Positions 1 through 6,700 of a stretch of 8,402 nucleotides of DNA are shown here, piece by piece. The notes beneath the pieces were generated by a model. The model worked only from the letters and a program-made list of their open reading frames with translations. It was not told the origin of the DNA and searched no databases. This DNA comes from Gemmatimonadales bacterium. GTDB taxonomy: Bacteria; Gemmatimonadota; Gemmatimonadetes; Gemmatimonadales; GWC2-71-9. The stretch is from contig JACCSZ010000017.1 of assembly GCA_013812695.1 (NCBI GenBank), positions 1-8,402 on the forward strand, in the 5' to 3' direction. Position numbers and translations under genes: made by a program. Positions within the stretch are counted from its first letter, which is position 1. Every line of letters begins with the position of its first letter.

Positions 1-6
1 GGCCGA

Positions 7-29
7 TCCTTCGCTCCGCTCAGGATGAC
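7..29. repeat. Short dispersed hairpin repeat, copy A
   Basis: This 23-bp element matches 4468-4490 at 20 of 23 positions. It folds as an imperfect hairpin: TCCT (7-10) pairs with AGGA (22-25), and GC (13-14) pairs with GC (18-19) around a TCC loop. It resembles the short palindromic element ending in GGATGAC that recurs between genes in many environmental genomes; that resemblance is from memory. The ATG at 25-27, the first possible start of the following gene, lies inside the element. Read in the gene's frame, the window start gives GRSFAPLRMT. Confidence 0.6.
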
Positions 30-948
30 CGTGGCATTCGCCCCGCTGGTCGCGATGGCGCTGCTCGCCCCGCCCGCCCACGCGCAGCGCGACCATCCCG
101 ACCCTCGCCTGCAACGCGCGCTCGAATCCCTCAGCCGGGGTTTCCGCGGCGATGTTGGTGTCTACGTGCGCCATCTTCGCACCGGCGCCACCGCTGCCAT
201 CCAGCCCGACGACACGTTTCCCACCGCCAGCATGATCAAGGTGCCGATCATGGTGGGTGTGTTCGACGCGATCGCGCGCGGGGAATTTGCCTTCACCGAC
301 ACCGCGCCCGGGCCGCGGGTGGTGGCGAAATACCCCGAGGACGACATCAGCGCAGGCTTGAGCGACACCGCCCGGCTGACCGTGAGCCGGCTCCTCACCC
401 TCAGCCTCACGTACAGCGACAACTCCGCCTCGCTCTGGCTGCAGCAGATGGCCGGCACGGGCACCGCGATCAACTCCTGGCTCGCGCGGAACGGCTTCGC
501 CGTCACCCGTGTGAATGCCCGGACGCCCGGCCGCGCGGCCGACTACGAGGGCTGGGGCTGGGGCCAGACCACGCCGCGTGAGATGGCGCGGCTGGTCACG
601 CTGATCCGGCGTGGGAAGGTGGTGAGCCCCGCGGCCAGCGAGGAGATGTACCGCACGCTGACCCGAAGCTTCTGGACCGGCGAGGCGCTATCCCAACTCC
701 CGCCGATGGTTCAGGCGGCCTCCAAGCAGGGGGCGGTGGACCGGTCACGCTCCGAGGTGGTGCTCGTGAACGCTCCTTCCGGCGACTACGTTTTCTGCGT
801 GATCACGCGCAATCAGGAGGACGAGAGCTGGCGGCCGGACAACGAGGGGCACGTCCTGCTGCGACGGGTCTCCGCCCTCCTCTGGCGCCATTTCGAGCCG
901 CGGAAACAGTGGACGCCGGCGGCCGGGGCCGAGCTCCTCAAACCGTGA
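25..948 (+). CDS. Exported class A beta-lactamase-like serine hydrolase
   Basis: This is a penicillin-recognising serine hydrolase of the class A beta-lactamase fold. Residues 1-20 look like a signal peptide with a hydrophobic core and an AHA ending before Gln21, so the product is probably periplasmic. The SxxK motif is S69-M-I-K72, with Ser69 the predicted nucleophile. S131-D-N133 is the SDN motif. K234-Q-G236 sits where class A enzymes have KTG or KSG. The omega-loop region (about 164-185, ending in QTTPREM) shows no clear ExxxN with the deacylating glutamate; Glu175 is the only nearby candidate. Real beta-lactam hydrolysis is therefore uncertain, and a D,D-peptidase-like or other hydrolase role is possible. 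The start is unsure: the ATG at 25 lies in a hairpin repeat, the predicted n-region has no positive charge, and the frame is open to position 1, so the gene may begin upstream. It is separated from argG by 63 bp and shows no link to arginine synthesis. Confidence 0.8.
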   Translation: MTVAFAPLVAMALLAPPAHAQRDHPDPRLQRALESLSRGFRGDVGVYVRHLRTGATAAIQPDDTFPTASMIKVPIMVGVFDAIARGEFAFTDTAPGPRVVAKYPEDDISAGLSDTARLTVSRLLTLSLTYSDNSASLWLQQMAGTGTAINSWLARNGFAVTRVNARTPGRAADYEGWGWGQTTPREMARLVTLIRRGKVVSPAASEEMYRTLTRSFWTGEALSQLPPMVQAASKQGAVDRSRSEVVLVNAPSGDYVFCVITRNQEDESWRPDNEGHVLLRRVSALLWRHFEPRKQWTPAAGAELLKP

Positions 949-975
949 GCGCCCGGCTCGCCGGCGTCAGGCCAC

Positions 976-1003
976 TTGCGCGTGCGGGCCACCAATGCAT
1001 ACT
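976..1003 (+). promoter_or_regulatory. Possible promoter of the arg operon
   Basis: TTGCGC at 976-981 and CATACT at 998-1003 are separated by 16 bp and resemble a weak sigma-70 type -35/-10 pair. Transcription would begin near 1010-1012, at the preferred ATG of argG, giving a nearly leaderless mRNA. This agrees with the lack of a Shine-Dalgarno sequence before 1012. The -10 lies within the putative ARG box, so a bound repressor would block polymerase. The match is weak; the support comes mainly from position and from the AT-rich island in a GC-rich region. Confidence 0.3.
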
Positions 1004-1011
1004 TATGCATT
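994..1011 (+). promoter_or_regulatory. Putative ARG box (ArgR operator)
   Basis: AATGCATACTTATGCATT is a perfect inverted repeat: 8-bp arms around a 2-bp CT centre. Its 18-bp length and TGnAT...ATnCA pattern fit the ARG box bound by ArgR/AhrC hexamers, and the TGCAT half-site resembles actinobacterial ARG boxes. A third half-site, ATGCA at 1012-1016, forms an overlapping palindrome TGCAT-T-ATGCA at 1006-1016. The site lies directly upstream of argG, the first gene of an arginine operon, where arginine-dependent repression would be expected. No argR gene is in the window. Confidence 0.65.
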
Positions 1012-2217
1012 ATGCAATGTGGGCGTGGCCCGGTTGCGCTTGCCTTCTCCGGCGGGCTCGACACCTCCTTCTGCGTCCCCCGGCTCGCCGAGGACGGGTG
1101 GGCGGTGCACACCGTGTTCGTGGACACTGGCGGGTCCACTGCCGAAGAGCGTGAGGGCATCGGCCGCCAGGCCGGCGCGGTGGGTGCCGTCGCCCACCAC
1201 GAGATCGACGCGCGCGAGCAGGTGTACGGCCGTTTCGTCCGCTTCCTCATCCAGGGAAACGTGCTCCGCGGCGAGGTCTACCCGCTGAGCGTTGCCGCCG
1301 AGCGGACGCAGCAGGCGCTCTCGGTTGTGGAGGCGGCTCGACGCGTCGGGGCTACGGCGGTCGCGCACGGCTCGACCGGCGCGGGCAACGATCAGATCCG
1401 GTTCGACGTGGCTCTCCGCGTGCTCGCGCCCGACCTCGAGATCGTCACGCCCATCCGCGACCTCGGCATCAAGCGCGAACAGGCCATCGCCTACCTAGAA
1501 CACCTCGGCCTTCCGGTGCCGGCCAAGGCGGGCGCCTACTCGATCAACCGGGGCCTTTGGGGCACGACTTGGGGCGGCGGGTGGACCCACGACACCTGGG
1601 CCGGCCCGCCGGCCGATCTCATCGACCCGCCGGCCGACGCGCCGCCGCCGCGCGAGATCGTCCTGGCCTGGGAGCACGGTCTGCCCGCCTCGCTCGACGA
1701 CGTGCCCCTGACGGGTCCGGCACTCGTCGCGCGGCTGGGCGAATTGTGCGAAGGTTACGGCATCGGCCGAAACATCCACGTCGGTGAGACGGCGCTCGGC
1801 ATCAAGGGCCGGATCGGCTTCGAGGCCGGCGCGGCCCTCGTGCTGATCGGCGCACACCGCGAGCTCGAAAAGCTGGTACTGACCAAGTGGCAGACGTTCT
1901 GGAAGGATCAACTCGGCCGCTTCTACGGCGACCGCCTGCACGAAGGCCAGTATTTCGATCCGTCGCTTCGCGACATTGAGGCGCTGATCACGAGCTCGCA
2001 AGACCGCGTCACCGGCGAGACCCGGGTGCGCCTCGCACCGGGCCGCTTCCAGGTCGTAGGCACGCGAAGCCCGCACTCCATGATGGACACCTCCGTCGCC
2101 ACCTACGGCGAGGAGAACCGGCTCTGGACCGGCGACGAGGCCCGCGCCTTCGCGCGCGTCGCGGCCGTGCCGTCGCTGCTGGCCGCGCGGGCGGCACCCT
2201 CGGGCGGGCATCGGTGA
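1012..2217 (+). CDS. argG: Argininosuccinate synthase
   Basis: This enzyme joins citrulline and aspartate with ATP cleavage to AMP, giving argininosuccinate, the penultimate step of arginine synthesis in the cytosol. From the ATG at 1012 it is 401 residues, normal for the family. The PP-loop ATP site is S13-GGLDTS19 after the strand VALAF. The substrate and nucleotide loop AHGSTGAGNDQIRF is at 118-131, where E. coli-type enzymes have CTGKGND; this variant appears clade-typical, as do YSINRGLWGT (about 176-185) and GIKGRIGFEAG (about 263-273). The frame continues upstream to a TTG at 976, but that start would place the 994-1011 palindrome inside the gene and add residues without family character, so 1012 is preferred. 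No Shine-Dalgarno is visible for 1012; leaderless translation is possible. It is the first gene of the arg operon, with 40 bp before the next gene. Confidence 0.93.
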   Translation: MQCGRGPVALAFSGGLDTSFCVPRLAEDGWAVHTVFVDTGGSTAEEREGIGRQAGAVGAVAHHEIDAREQVYGRFVRFLIQGNVLRGEVYPLSVAAERTQQALSVVEAARRVGATAVAHGSTGAGNDQIRFDVALRVLAPDLEIVTPIRDLGIKREQAIAYLEHLGLPVPAKAGAYSINRGLWGTTWGGGWTHDTWAGPPADLIDPPADAPPPREIVLAWEHGLPASLDDVPLTGPALVARLGELCEGYGIGRNIHVGETALGIKGRIGFEAGAALVLIGAHRELEKLVLTKWQTFWKDQLGRFYGDRLHEGQYFDPSLRDIEALITSSQDRVTGETRVRLAPGRFQVVGTRSPHSMMDTSVATYGEENRLWTGDEARAFARVAAVPSLLAARAAPSGGHR

Positions 2218-2241
2218 ACGGCCGCAAGAACGCAATGCAAC

Positions 2242-2247
2242 GAGGAG
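2242..2247 (+). promoter_or_regulatory. Ribosome binding site of the P-loop gene
   Basis: GAGGAG lies 10 nt before the ATG at 2258 and fixes that start. It is in the 40-bp argG-to-P-loop gene spacer, the only non-overlapping junction in the operon. No terminator or second promoter is evident there. Confidence 0.6.
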
Positions 2248-2257
2248 TTAAAGCGAA

Positions 2258-3406
2258 ATGGTCGTCACCAGCCGTGTCCGACTCAACCGGATCAGCAGCT
2301 CCACCCGGAATGCCGCGCTGCCGCCCGAGGTCATCGTGGGCGACCAGATCGTCGCCGCCGAGGGCTACGTGCTGGCTGTGCGCATCCTCGACGACAAGGC
2401 GACCTACAACACCGTCGAGGACACCACGGGCCGCATGCTCTCGCTCCGGGCCGGCGATATCCTCGCGGGTACCCTCGGCACGCGCCGGGCACTCCGCGGT
2501 TACGCCGGGATCGTGCCGACGCACATCGCCGTTGGCGACACCATCGAGGTGCTCAACCTCGGCGGGATCCTGGGACGCTGCACGTCGGTGAACCCCGAGG
2601 TCGGTGCCCCGTTCAAGGCCGAGGTGCTCGGCGCCATCCTGGCGTTCCCGGAGCTGGGCGACCGGGTAGGGCGCCCCGCGCACATTCGTGACCGCGCCGT
2701 GCCGCCGGCCGACACGCTCGAGAGCCGGATCCCGGTGGTCTACATCGCGGGCACCTGCATGAACGCCGGCAAGACCGTGGCCGCCACCGAGCTGGTGCGC
2801 GGGCTCGCGCGGGGCGGGCTCCGGGTCGGCGCGGCCAAGCTCACCGGCGTCTCGCTCATGCGCGACGCGCTCTCGATGCTCGATGCCGGCGCCATCGCGG
2901 CTCTCACGTTCAACGACGTGGGCATCGCGAGCACCCACGCGGGCGTGACGGTCACGACCGCCAAGGGGATCTTCAACCGGCTCGCCGCGGCCAAACCCGA
3001 CGTGATCGTCGCGGAGCTGGGCGACGGGATTCTCGGGGAGTACGGCGTGCAGGACATCCTCCGTGACGCCGAGCTCATGGGTGTGGGGGCCGCCTACGTG
3101 ATGGCGGCGCCCGATCCGGTGGCATGCTGGGGCGCGGCCGAGCTGATGCGCCGCGAGTTCGACCTGCCGATCACCGCCATCACGGGCCCGGCGACCGACA
3201 ACGAGGTCGGGCAGGTCTACGTCACGGCCGGGTTGGGATTGCCCGCGCACAACGCGCGCAGGGACGCGGCCGGGTTGCTGGCGGTGGTGCGGAAGGCGCT
3301 TGCGGCGTGGCGGGTCGAGACTGACCGGGCGGAGCGCCATGGCCCGACGCGTTCACGCTCCGCGGCCGCCACGGAAACCGCCGTCCCCAGCCTGCTGGCT
3401 CAATGA
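2258..3406 (+). CDS. BioD-like P-loop NTPase of unknown function in arg operon
   Basis: I do not recognise a named family for this 382-residue protein. It appears to have two parts. Residues about 25-130 are strand-rich and glycine-rich (GDILAGTLG at 66-74, GGILGRC at 102-108), like a small beta domain. Residues about 158-350 look like a P-loop NTPase: strand VVYIAG, then G165-TCMNAGKT173, a Walker A similar to the GTDTEVGKT of dethiobiotin synthetase, followed by a helix and a strand with Lys194 (GAAKLTG). VIVAELGDGILGEYG at 249-263 corresponds in position to the acidic VEGAGG region of BioD/CobB-type enzymes. The tail from about 352 is polar, Ala/Arg-rich and probably disordered. The stop overlaps the argC ATG (ATGA, 3403-3406), so it is coupled to arginine synthesis. 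An ATP-dependent amino-acid modifying or regulatory role is possible but unproven. Confidence 0.85.
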   Translation: MVVTSRVRLNRISSSTRNAALPPEVIVGDQIVAAEGYVLAVRILDDKATYNTVEDTTGRMLSLRAGDILAGTLGTRRALRGYAGIVPTHIAVGDTIEVLNLGGILGRCTSVNPEVGAPFKAEVLGAILAFPELGDRVGRPAHIRDRAVPPADTLESRIPVVYIAGTCMNAGKTVAATELVRGLARGGLRVGAAKLTGVSLMRDALSMLDAGAIAALTFNDVGIASTHAGVTVTTAKGIFNRLAAAKPDVIVAELGDGILGEYGVQDILRDAELMGVGAAYVMAAPDPVACWGAAELMRREFDLPITAITGPATDNEVGQVYVTAGLGLPAHNARRDAAGLLAVVRKALAAWRVETDRAERHGPTRSRSAAATETAVPSLLAQ

Positions 3407-4449
3407 AGGTCGCCGTGATCGGCTCCGCCGGCTACGCGGGCGGGGAGCTGCTGCGCCTGCTGCTCCAGCATCCCGAGGTCACCGACTGCGTGGCCACCAG
3501 CCGGAGCCAGGGCGGCAAGCCGGTCTCGGACGTGCACCCCGCGCTCGCGCCGGTCTCGCGCGCACGGTTCTCGAGCGCTGAGCCGGGCGAAGCGTCGCGC
3601 GGCCGCGACGTGGTCTTTCTCTGCCTCGAGCACGGGGAGTCGTCGCGCATCGCGGCCGACGTCTTCGAGGCGGGGCCTGGGCTCGTGGTGGATCTGGGCG
3701 CGGATTTTCGCGTGCAGGATCCGCGGCTGTACGAGCGCTACTGCGGGCCGCACGCCGCGCCCGAACTGGTGCACCGGTTCACTTACGGTCTGGCCGACGT
3801 ACTCGGCTGCCGGCTCCGCGGCGCCACCGGGATCGCATCCCCCGGCTGCTTCGCGACCGCGGCGCAGCTCGCGCTGTATCCGTTGGCGCTCGCTGGGCTC
3901 GATGTCGCGCCGGCGCTCTTCGCCGTCACCGGCTCGAGTGGGGCCGGGATGCAGCCGCGGCCCACCACCCACCACCCGGCGCGCGCCCATAACATGTTCG
4001 CCTATTCCGTGCTGGGCCACCGTCACGAGGCGGAGGTGCTGCAGTCGTGGCGGGAATGGACCGGCCGGCCTGACGCAACCGCCCGGCTCATGACTCACTC
4101 GGGGCCGTTCGTGCGCGGCATCTATCTCACGCTGCACGCATTCGTGCCCGGGCCATTGCGGGGCCGCGCGGGTGCGCCCGGTGCCACCGTCGCGCGTTGG
4201 TTCCGGGAAGCCTACGCGGACCGGCCATTCGTCCGGGTGCTCGATGCGCCGCCGGAGCTGACCCATGTCGTCGGCACCAACTACGCGCTGATCCATGCCG
4301 CCGAAAGCGAGAGCGGCGAGATTCAGGTGAGCGTGGCGATCGACAACCTAGTGAAGGGCGCGGGTGGCCAGGCTATCCAGGCGATGAACTTGGCGCTCGG
4401 GCTCGACGAGCGCGCGGGGCTCCTGGCGGGGGCGATATATCCGTGCTGA
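3403..4449 (+). CDS. argC: N-acetyl-gamma-glutamyl-phosphate reductase
   Basis: ArgC carries out the NADPH-dependent reduction of N-acetylglutamyl phosphate to the semialdehyde, the third step of the acetylated pathway. The 348-residue length is normal. The dinucleotide-binding motif GSAGYAGGEL is at 7-16. The catalytic cysteine is C149 in ASPGCFAT, and the TGSSGAG loop is at 176-182. The histidine-rich segment (HH at 190-191, then GHRHEAE at 205-211) and DNLVKGAGGQAIQAMNL (314-330) are family signatures. The ATG at 3403 overlaps the preceding stop as ATGA and no strong Shine-Dalgarno is visible, so coupled translation is likely. The related LysY acts in LysW-linked lysine synthesis, but argG and the acetylornithine-type carbamoyltransferase in the same operon favour arginine. 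Confidence 0.95.
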   Translation: MKVAVIGSAGYAGGELLRLLLQHPEVTDCVATSRSQGGKPVSDVHPALAPVSRARFSSAEPGEASRGRDVVFLCLEHGESSRIAADVFEAGPGLVVDLGADFRVQDPRLYERYCGPHAAPELVHRFTYGLADVLGCRLRGATGIASPGCFATAAQLALYPLALAGLDVAPALFAVTGSSGAGMQPRPTTHHPARAHNMFAYSVLGHRHEAEVLQSWREWTGRPDATARLMTHSGPFVRGIYLTLHAFVPGPLRGRAGAPGATVARWFREAYADRPFVRVLDAPPELTHVVGTNYALIHAAESESGEIQVSVAIDNLVKGAGGQAIQAMNLALGLDERAGLLAGAIYPC

Positions 4450-5639
4450 GGTCGAAGGCTGGCAGAGTCCCTCGCTCCGCGCGGGATGACACCATTGGGT
4501 CACGAGCGCCGGCCCTGCTCCCGGTCTACGCGTCGATGCCGATCCGTCCGGTCCGCGGCCACGGCTCGTGGCTCGTGGACGAGGACGGCGCCGAGTGGCT
4601 CGACGCGTACGGCGGTCACGCCGTGGCCTCGACCGGGCACAGTCATCCGGACGTGGTGCGCGCCATCGCCGAGCAGGCGGAGCAACTGCTGTTCTACTCG
4701 ACCGCTGTGCCGCTGCCCCAGCGCGAGGCGTTGGCCGAAGCGCTCGCGGAACGATGCCCAGCGCCGCTCGGGCGGGTCTTCCTGTGCAACTCGGGGGCGG
4801 AGGCGAACGAGAACGCGCTGCACCTGGCCCGGCGCCACACCGGCCGGCAGACTATCGTCTCGGTCCGCGGCGGGTGGCACGGCCGCACGGTGGCGACGCT
4901 CGCCTGCACCGACGGGGCGCGCTACGAGGAGGCCGCCCGCCGTGCGGGAATCCCGCTCAGCCGGAAAGTGCCGTTCGACGACGTCGCAGCGCTCGACGCC
5001 GCCATGGATGACCGCGTGGCCGCGGTGCTGGTCGAGCCGGTGCAGGGCTTCGCCGGCGCGCGCGACTGCAGTCCGGCGTTCCTCGCTGCCGCCCGCCGCC
5101 TCTGCGACGAGCGCGGTGCGGTCCTGCTCTTCGACGAGATCCAGTGTGGCGTCGGCCGCTGCGGCGCGTTCAGCGCGGCGGAAGCGTTCGGGGTGACGCC
5201 GGACGCGCTCACCTTCGCCAAGGGATTGGCGGGCGGGCTGCCGATCGGCGCGGTGGTCGCGAGCCCGATGCTGACCGACGCGCTGGTGCCGGGCGATCTG
5301 GGCAGCACCTTCGGTGGCGGCCCGGTGCCGTGCGCGGCGGCGCTCGCCAATCTCGCGGTCATCGAGCGCGAGCGGCTGATCGAGAATGCCGTCGCGGTCG
5401 GCGAGCAACTCGCCCGCGGCGCCAAGTCGCTCGGTGTTCGCAAGGTGTCGGGTCGGGGGCTCCTGCTCGGCTTGCACGTGGACCGGTCGGCCGTCGAAGT
5501 GCAGCGCGCGCTGTTCGCCCGCCGGGTGCTCACCGGAACCTCCACCGATCCCAATGTGCTGCGGCTGTTGCCGCCGCTGTCGTTTTCCAGCCGTGAGGCC
5601 GACCTGCTGCTGGCCGCGCTCGAGGAGGTGCTGGGGTGA
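4443..5639 (+). CDS. argD: Acetylornithine aminotransferase
   Basis: This PLP enzyme uses glutamate to convert N-acetylglutamate semialdehyde to N-acetylornithine. Counting from the GTG at 4443 (398 residues), NSGAEANE is at 116-123, the WHGRT segment follows at about 145-149, FDEIQCGVGR with PLP-binding Asp231 is near 230-239, the Schiff-base lysine is K260 in FAKGLAGG, and STFGGGP near 288-294 closes the cofactor site. The N-terminal family segment ALLPVYASMPIRPVRG begins well before the first in-frame ATG (4536), so a start at 4536 would cut conserved sequence. The only standard alternative is the GTG at 4443, which overlaps the argC stop. That start makes a hairpin repeat (4468-4490) part of the coding sequence, read as PRSARDD. 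The ATG inside the repeat (4486) is out of frame. The product call is firm; the start is moderate. Confidence 0.92.
   Translation: MLRSKAGRVPRSARDDTIGSRAPALLPVYASMPIRPVRGHGSWLVDEDGAEWLDAYGGHAVASTGHSHPDVVRAIAEQAEQLLFYSTAVPLPQREALAEALAERCPAPLGRVFLCNSGAEANENALHLARRHTGRQTIVSVRGGWHGRTVATLACTDGARYEEAARRAGIPLSRKVPFDDVAALDAAMDDRVAAVLVEPVQGFAGARDCSPAFLAAARRLCDERGAVLLFDEIQCGVGRCGAFSAAEAFGVTPDALTFAKGLAGGLPIGAVVASPMLTDALVPGDLGSTFGGGPVPCAAALANLAVIERERLIENAVAVGEQLARGAKSLGVRKVSGRGLLLGLHVDRSAVEVQRALFARRVLTGTSTDPNVLRLLPPLSFSSREADLLLAALEEVLG
4468..4490. repeat. Short dispersed hairpin repeat, copy B
   Basis: This second copy of the 23-bp element has 20 of 23 identities to 7-29. The outer stem is TCCC (4468-4471) with GGGA (4483-4486), against TCCT with AGGA in copy A, a compensatory change. 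The third difference (G at 4481) allows an extra C:G pair with 4473. The copy lies just after the argC stop, inside the probable N-terminal coding region of argD, where it is translated in frame without a stop codon. Confidence 0.6.
5623..5628 (+). promoter_or_regulatory. Ribosome binding site of argF'
   Basis: AGGAGG lies inside the last codons of argD, 7 nt before the GTG at 5636. It is the strongest Shine-Dalgarno in the window and settles the GTG start of the carbamoyltransferase gene. Confidence 0.7.
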
Positions 5640-6700
5640 GCAAGATCGACTTCCTGGCGCTCGAGGACTGGAGTCCGGATGCGGTCGATGGGCTGCTCCG
5701 GCTCGCGGCGCGGGTCAAGCGCGGCGAGATCACCGGCGGGCTCGAGCGGAAGGTGCTGGCCATGGTGTTCATGGATCCAAGCCTCCGCACCCGCACGAGC
5801 TTCGAGACCGCCATGTTCCTACACGGCGGGCACGGCGTCGTGCTCGAGCCGGGGAAGGGAAGCTGGCCGCTCGAGACCGAACCCGGGGCCGTCATGGACG
5901 GCGAGACGGTCGAGCACATCATCGACGCCGCCCGGGTGCTCGGCCGCTACGCCGACGCGCTCGGCGTCCGGAGCTTTCCGCGCGGCGGCGACTGGGCGGT
6001 GGCTCGCCAGGATGCGATCGTCCGCAACTTCGCCAGATACTGCGAGAAGCCCGTCATCAACCTGGAGAGCGCGCGGAGGCACCCGTGCCAGGGGCTCGCC
6101 GACGCCATGACACTGCGCGAGAAGCTCGGCATGACCGAGGGCAAGCGCTTCGTCCTGACGTGGGCCTGGCACCCGAAAGCTCTCCCGACCGCGGTGCCCG
6201 CCAGCGCCGCGCTCGCGGCGGCGGGGCTCGGCATGGAGATCGTGATCGCGCGGCCGCCGGGCTACGAGCTCGACCCGGAGGACACCGCGTCGATCCGCCG
6301 GCTCGCGCAGGAGCGCGGCGGTGAGTTCGTTCACATCATCGACGATCCGGACGACGCGCTGGTCGGGGCGGACGCGGTGTACGTGAAATCGTGGGGCTCG
6401 GTGAAGCTCTACGGCCGGCCCGAGGAGGAATCGGCGCTGCGCTCGGGGCTCCGGGACTGGCGGCTCACCCCGAACCGGCTGCGCAGCACGCGCGGCGGGA
6501 AGGGCGTCGTGATGCACTGTCTCCCGGTGCGCCGCAACGTGGAAATCGACGACGCCGTGCTCGACGGCCCGAACTCCGTCGTGGTGGACCAGGCGGAGAA
6601 CCGGCTGCACGTGCAGCGGGCGCTGCTGCTGGAGTTGATCGGGAACGCGGGTAGCAGCAGGCAGGTGACGTCCGCGGCTACAGGAGACACACCCACGTGA
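5636..6700 (+). CDS. argF': N-acetylornithine carbamoyltransferase
   Basis: This enzyme is predicted to carbamoylate N-acetylornithine to N-acetylcitrulline, as in Xanthomonas, rather than ornithine to citrulline. The 354-residue protein has the carbamoyl-phosphate motif SLRTRTSFE (49-57), HPCQ (149-152), TWAWHPKALPTAV (175-187, matching AOTCase TWTYHPKPLNTAV), KSWG (251-254), HCLPVRRN (294-301) and DQAENRLHVQ (318-327). Ordinary OTCases have an SMG substrate loop that is absent here. Trp77 and Glu80 align by eye with the AOTCase segment containing Glu92, the residue associated with acetyl rather than succinyl preference. Glu303 replaces the carboxylated Lys302 of the Xanthomonas enzyme. The GTG start overlaps the argD stop (GTGA, 5636-5639) and has a strong Shine-Dalgarno. 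The last 15 or so residues look like a poorly conserved tail. Confidence 0.92.
   Translation: MSKIDFLALEDWSPDAVDGLLRLAARVKRGEITGGLERKVLAMVFMDPSLRTRTSFETAMFLHGGHGVVLEPGKGSWPLETEPGAVMDGETVEHIIDAARVLGRYADALGVRSFPRGGDWAVARQDAIVRNFARYCEKPVINLESARRHPCQGLADAMTLREKLGMTEGKRFVLTWAWHPKALPTAVPASAALAAAGLGMEIVIARPPGYELDPEDTASIRRLAQERGGEFVHIIDDPDDALVGADAVYVKSWGSVKLYGRPEEESALRSGLRDWRLTPNRLRSTRGGKGVVMHCLPVRRNVEIDDAVLDGPNSVVVDQAENRLHVQRALLLELIGNAGSSRQVTSAATGDTPT
6682..6687 (+). promoter_or_regulatory. Ribosome binding site of argB
   Basis: AGGAGA lies 9 nt before the GTG at 6697, within the argF' 3' end, and supports that start over internal codons. Confidence 0.6.

Noticed and set aside
949..993. Possible terminator after the beta-lactamase-like gene
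   Set aside because: Short GC-rich complementary stretches occur, but there is no stable stem followed by a T run.
2231..2241. Second ARG-box-like site (GCAATGCAACG) before the P-loop gene
   Set aside because: It contains one ATGCA half-site only and no inverted partner at the required spacing.
2009..3340. Long open frame of 443 codons on the minus strand, opposite the argG end and the P-loop gene
   Set aside because: It is antisense to two well-supported genes, its translation is Arg/His/Ala-rich without family motifs, and such frames are expected in GC-rich DNA.
4197..4442. Upstream extension of the argD frame into argC
   Set aside because: This part is an alternate-frame reading of the conserved ArgC C-terminus and has no aminotransferase similarity.
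4486..5196. Frame starting at the ATG inside hairpin repeat copy B
   Set aside because: It is out of frame with argD and gives a low-complexity Arg/Ser-rich translation; the ATG is simply part of the repeat.
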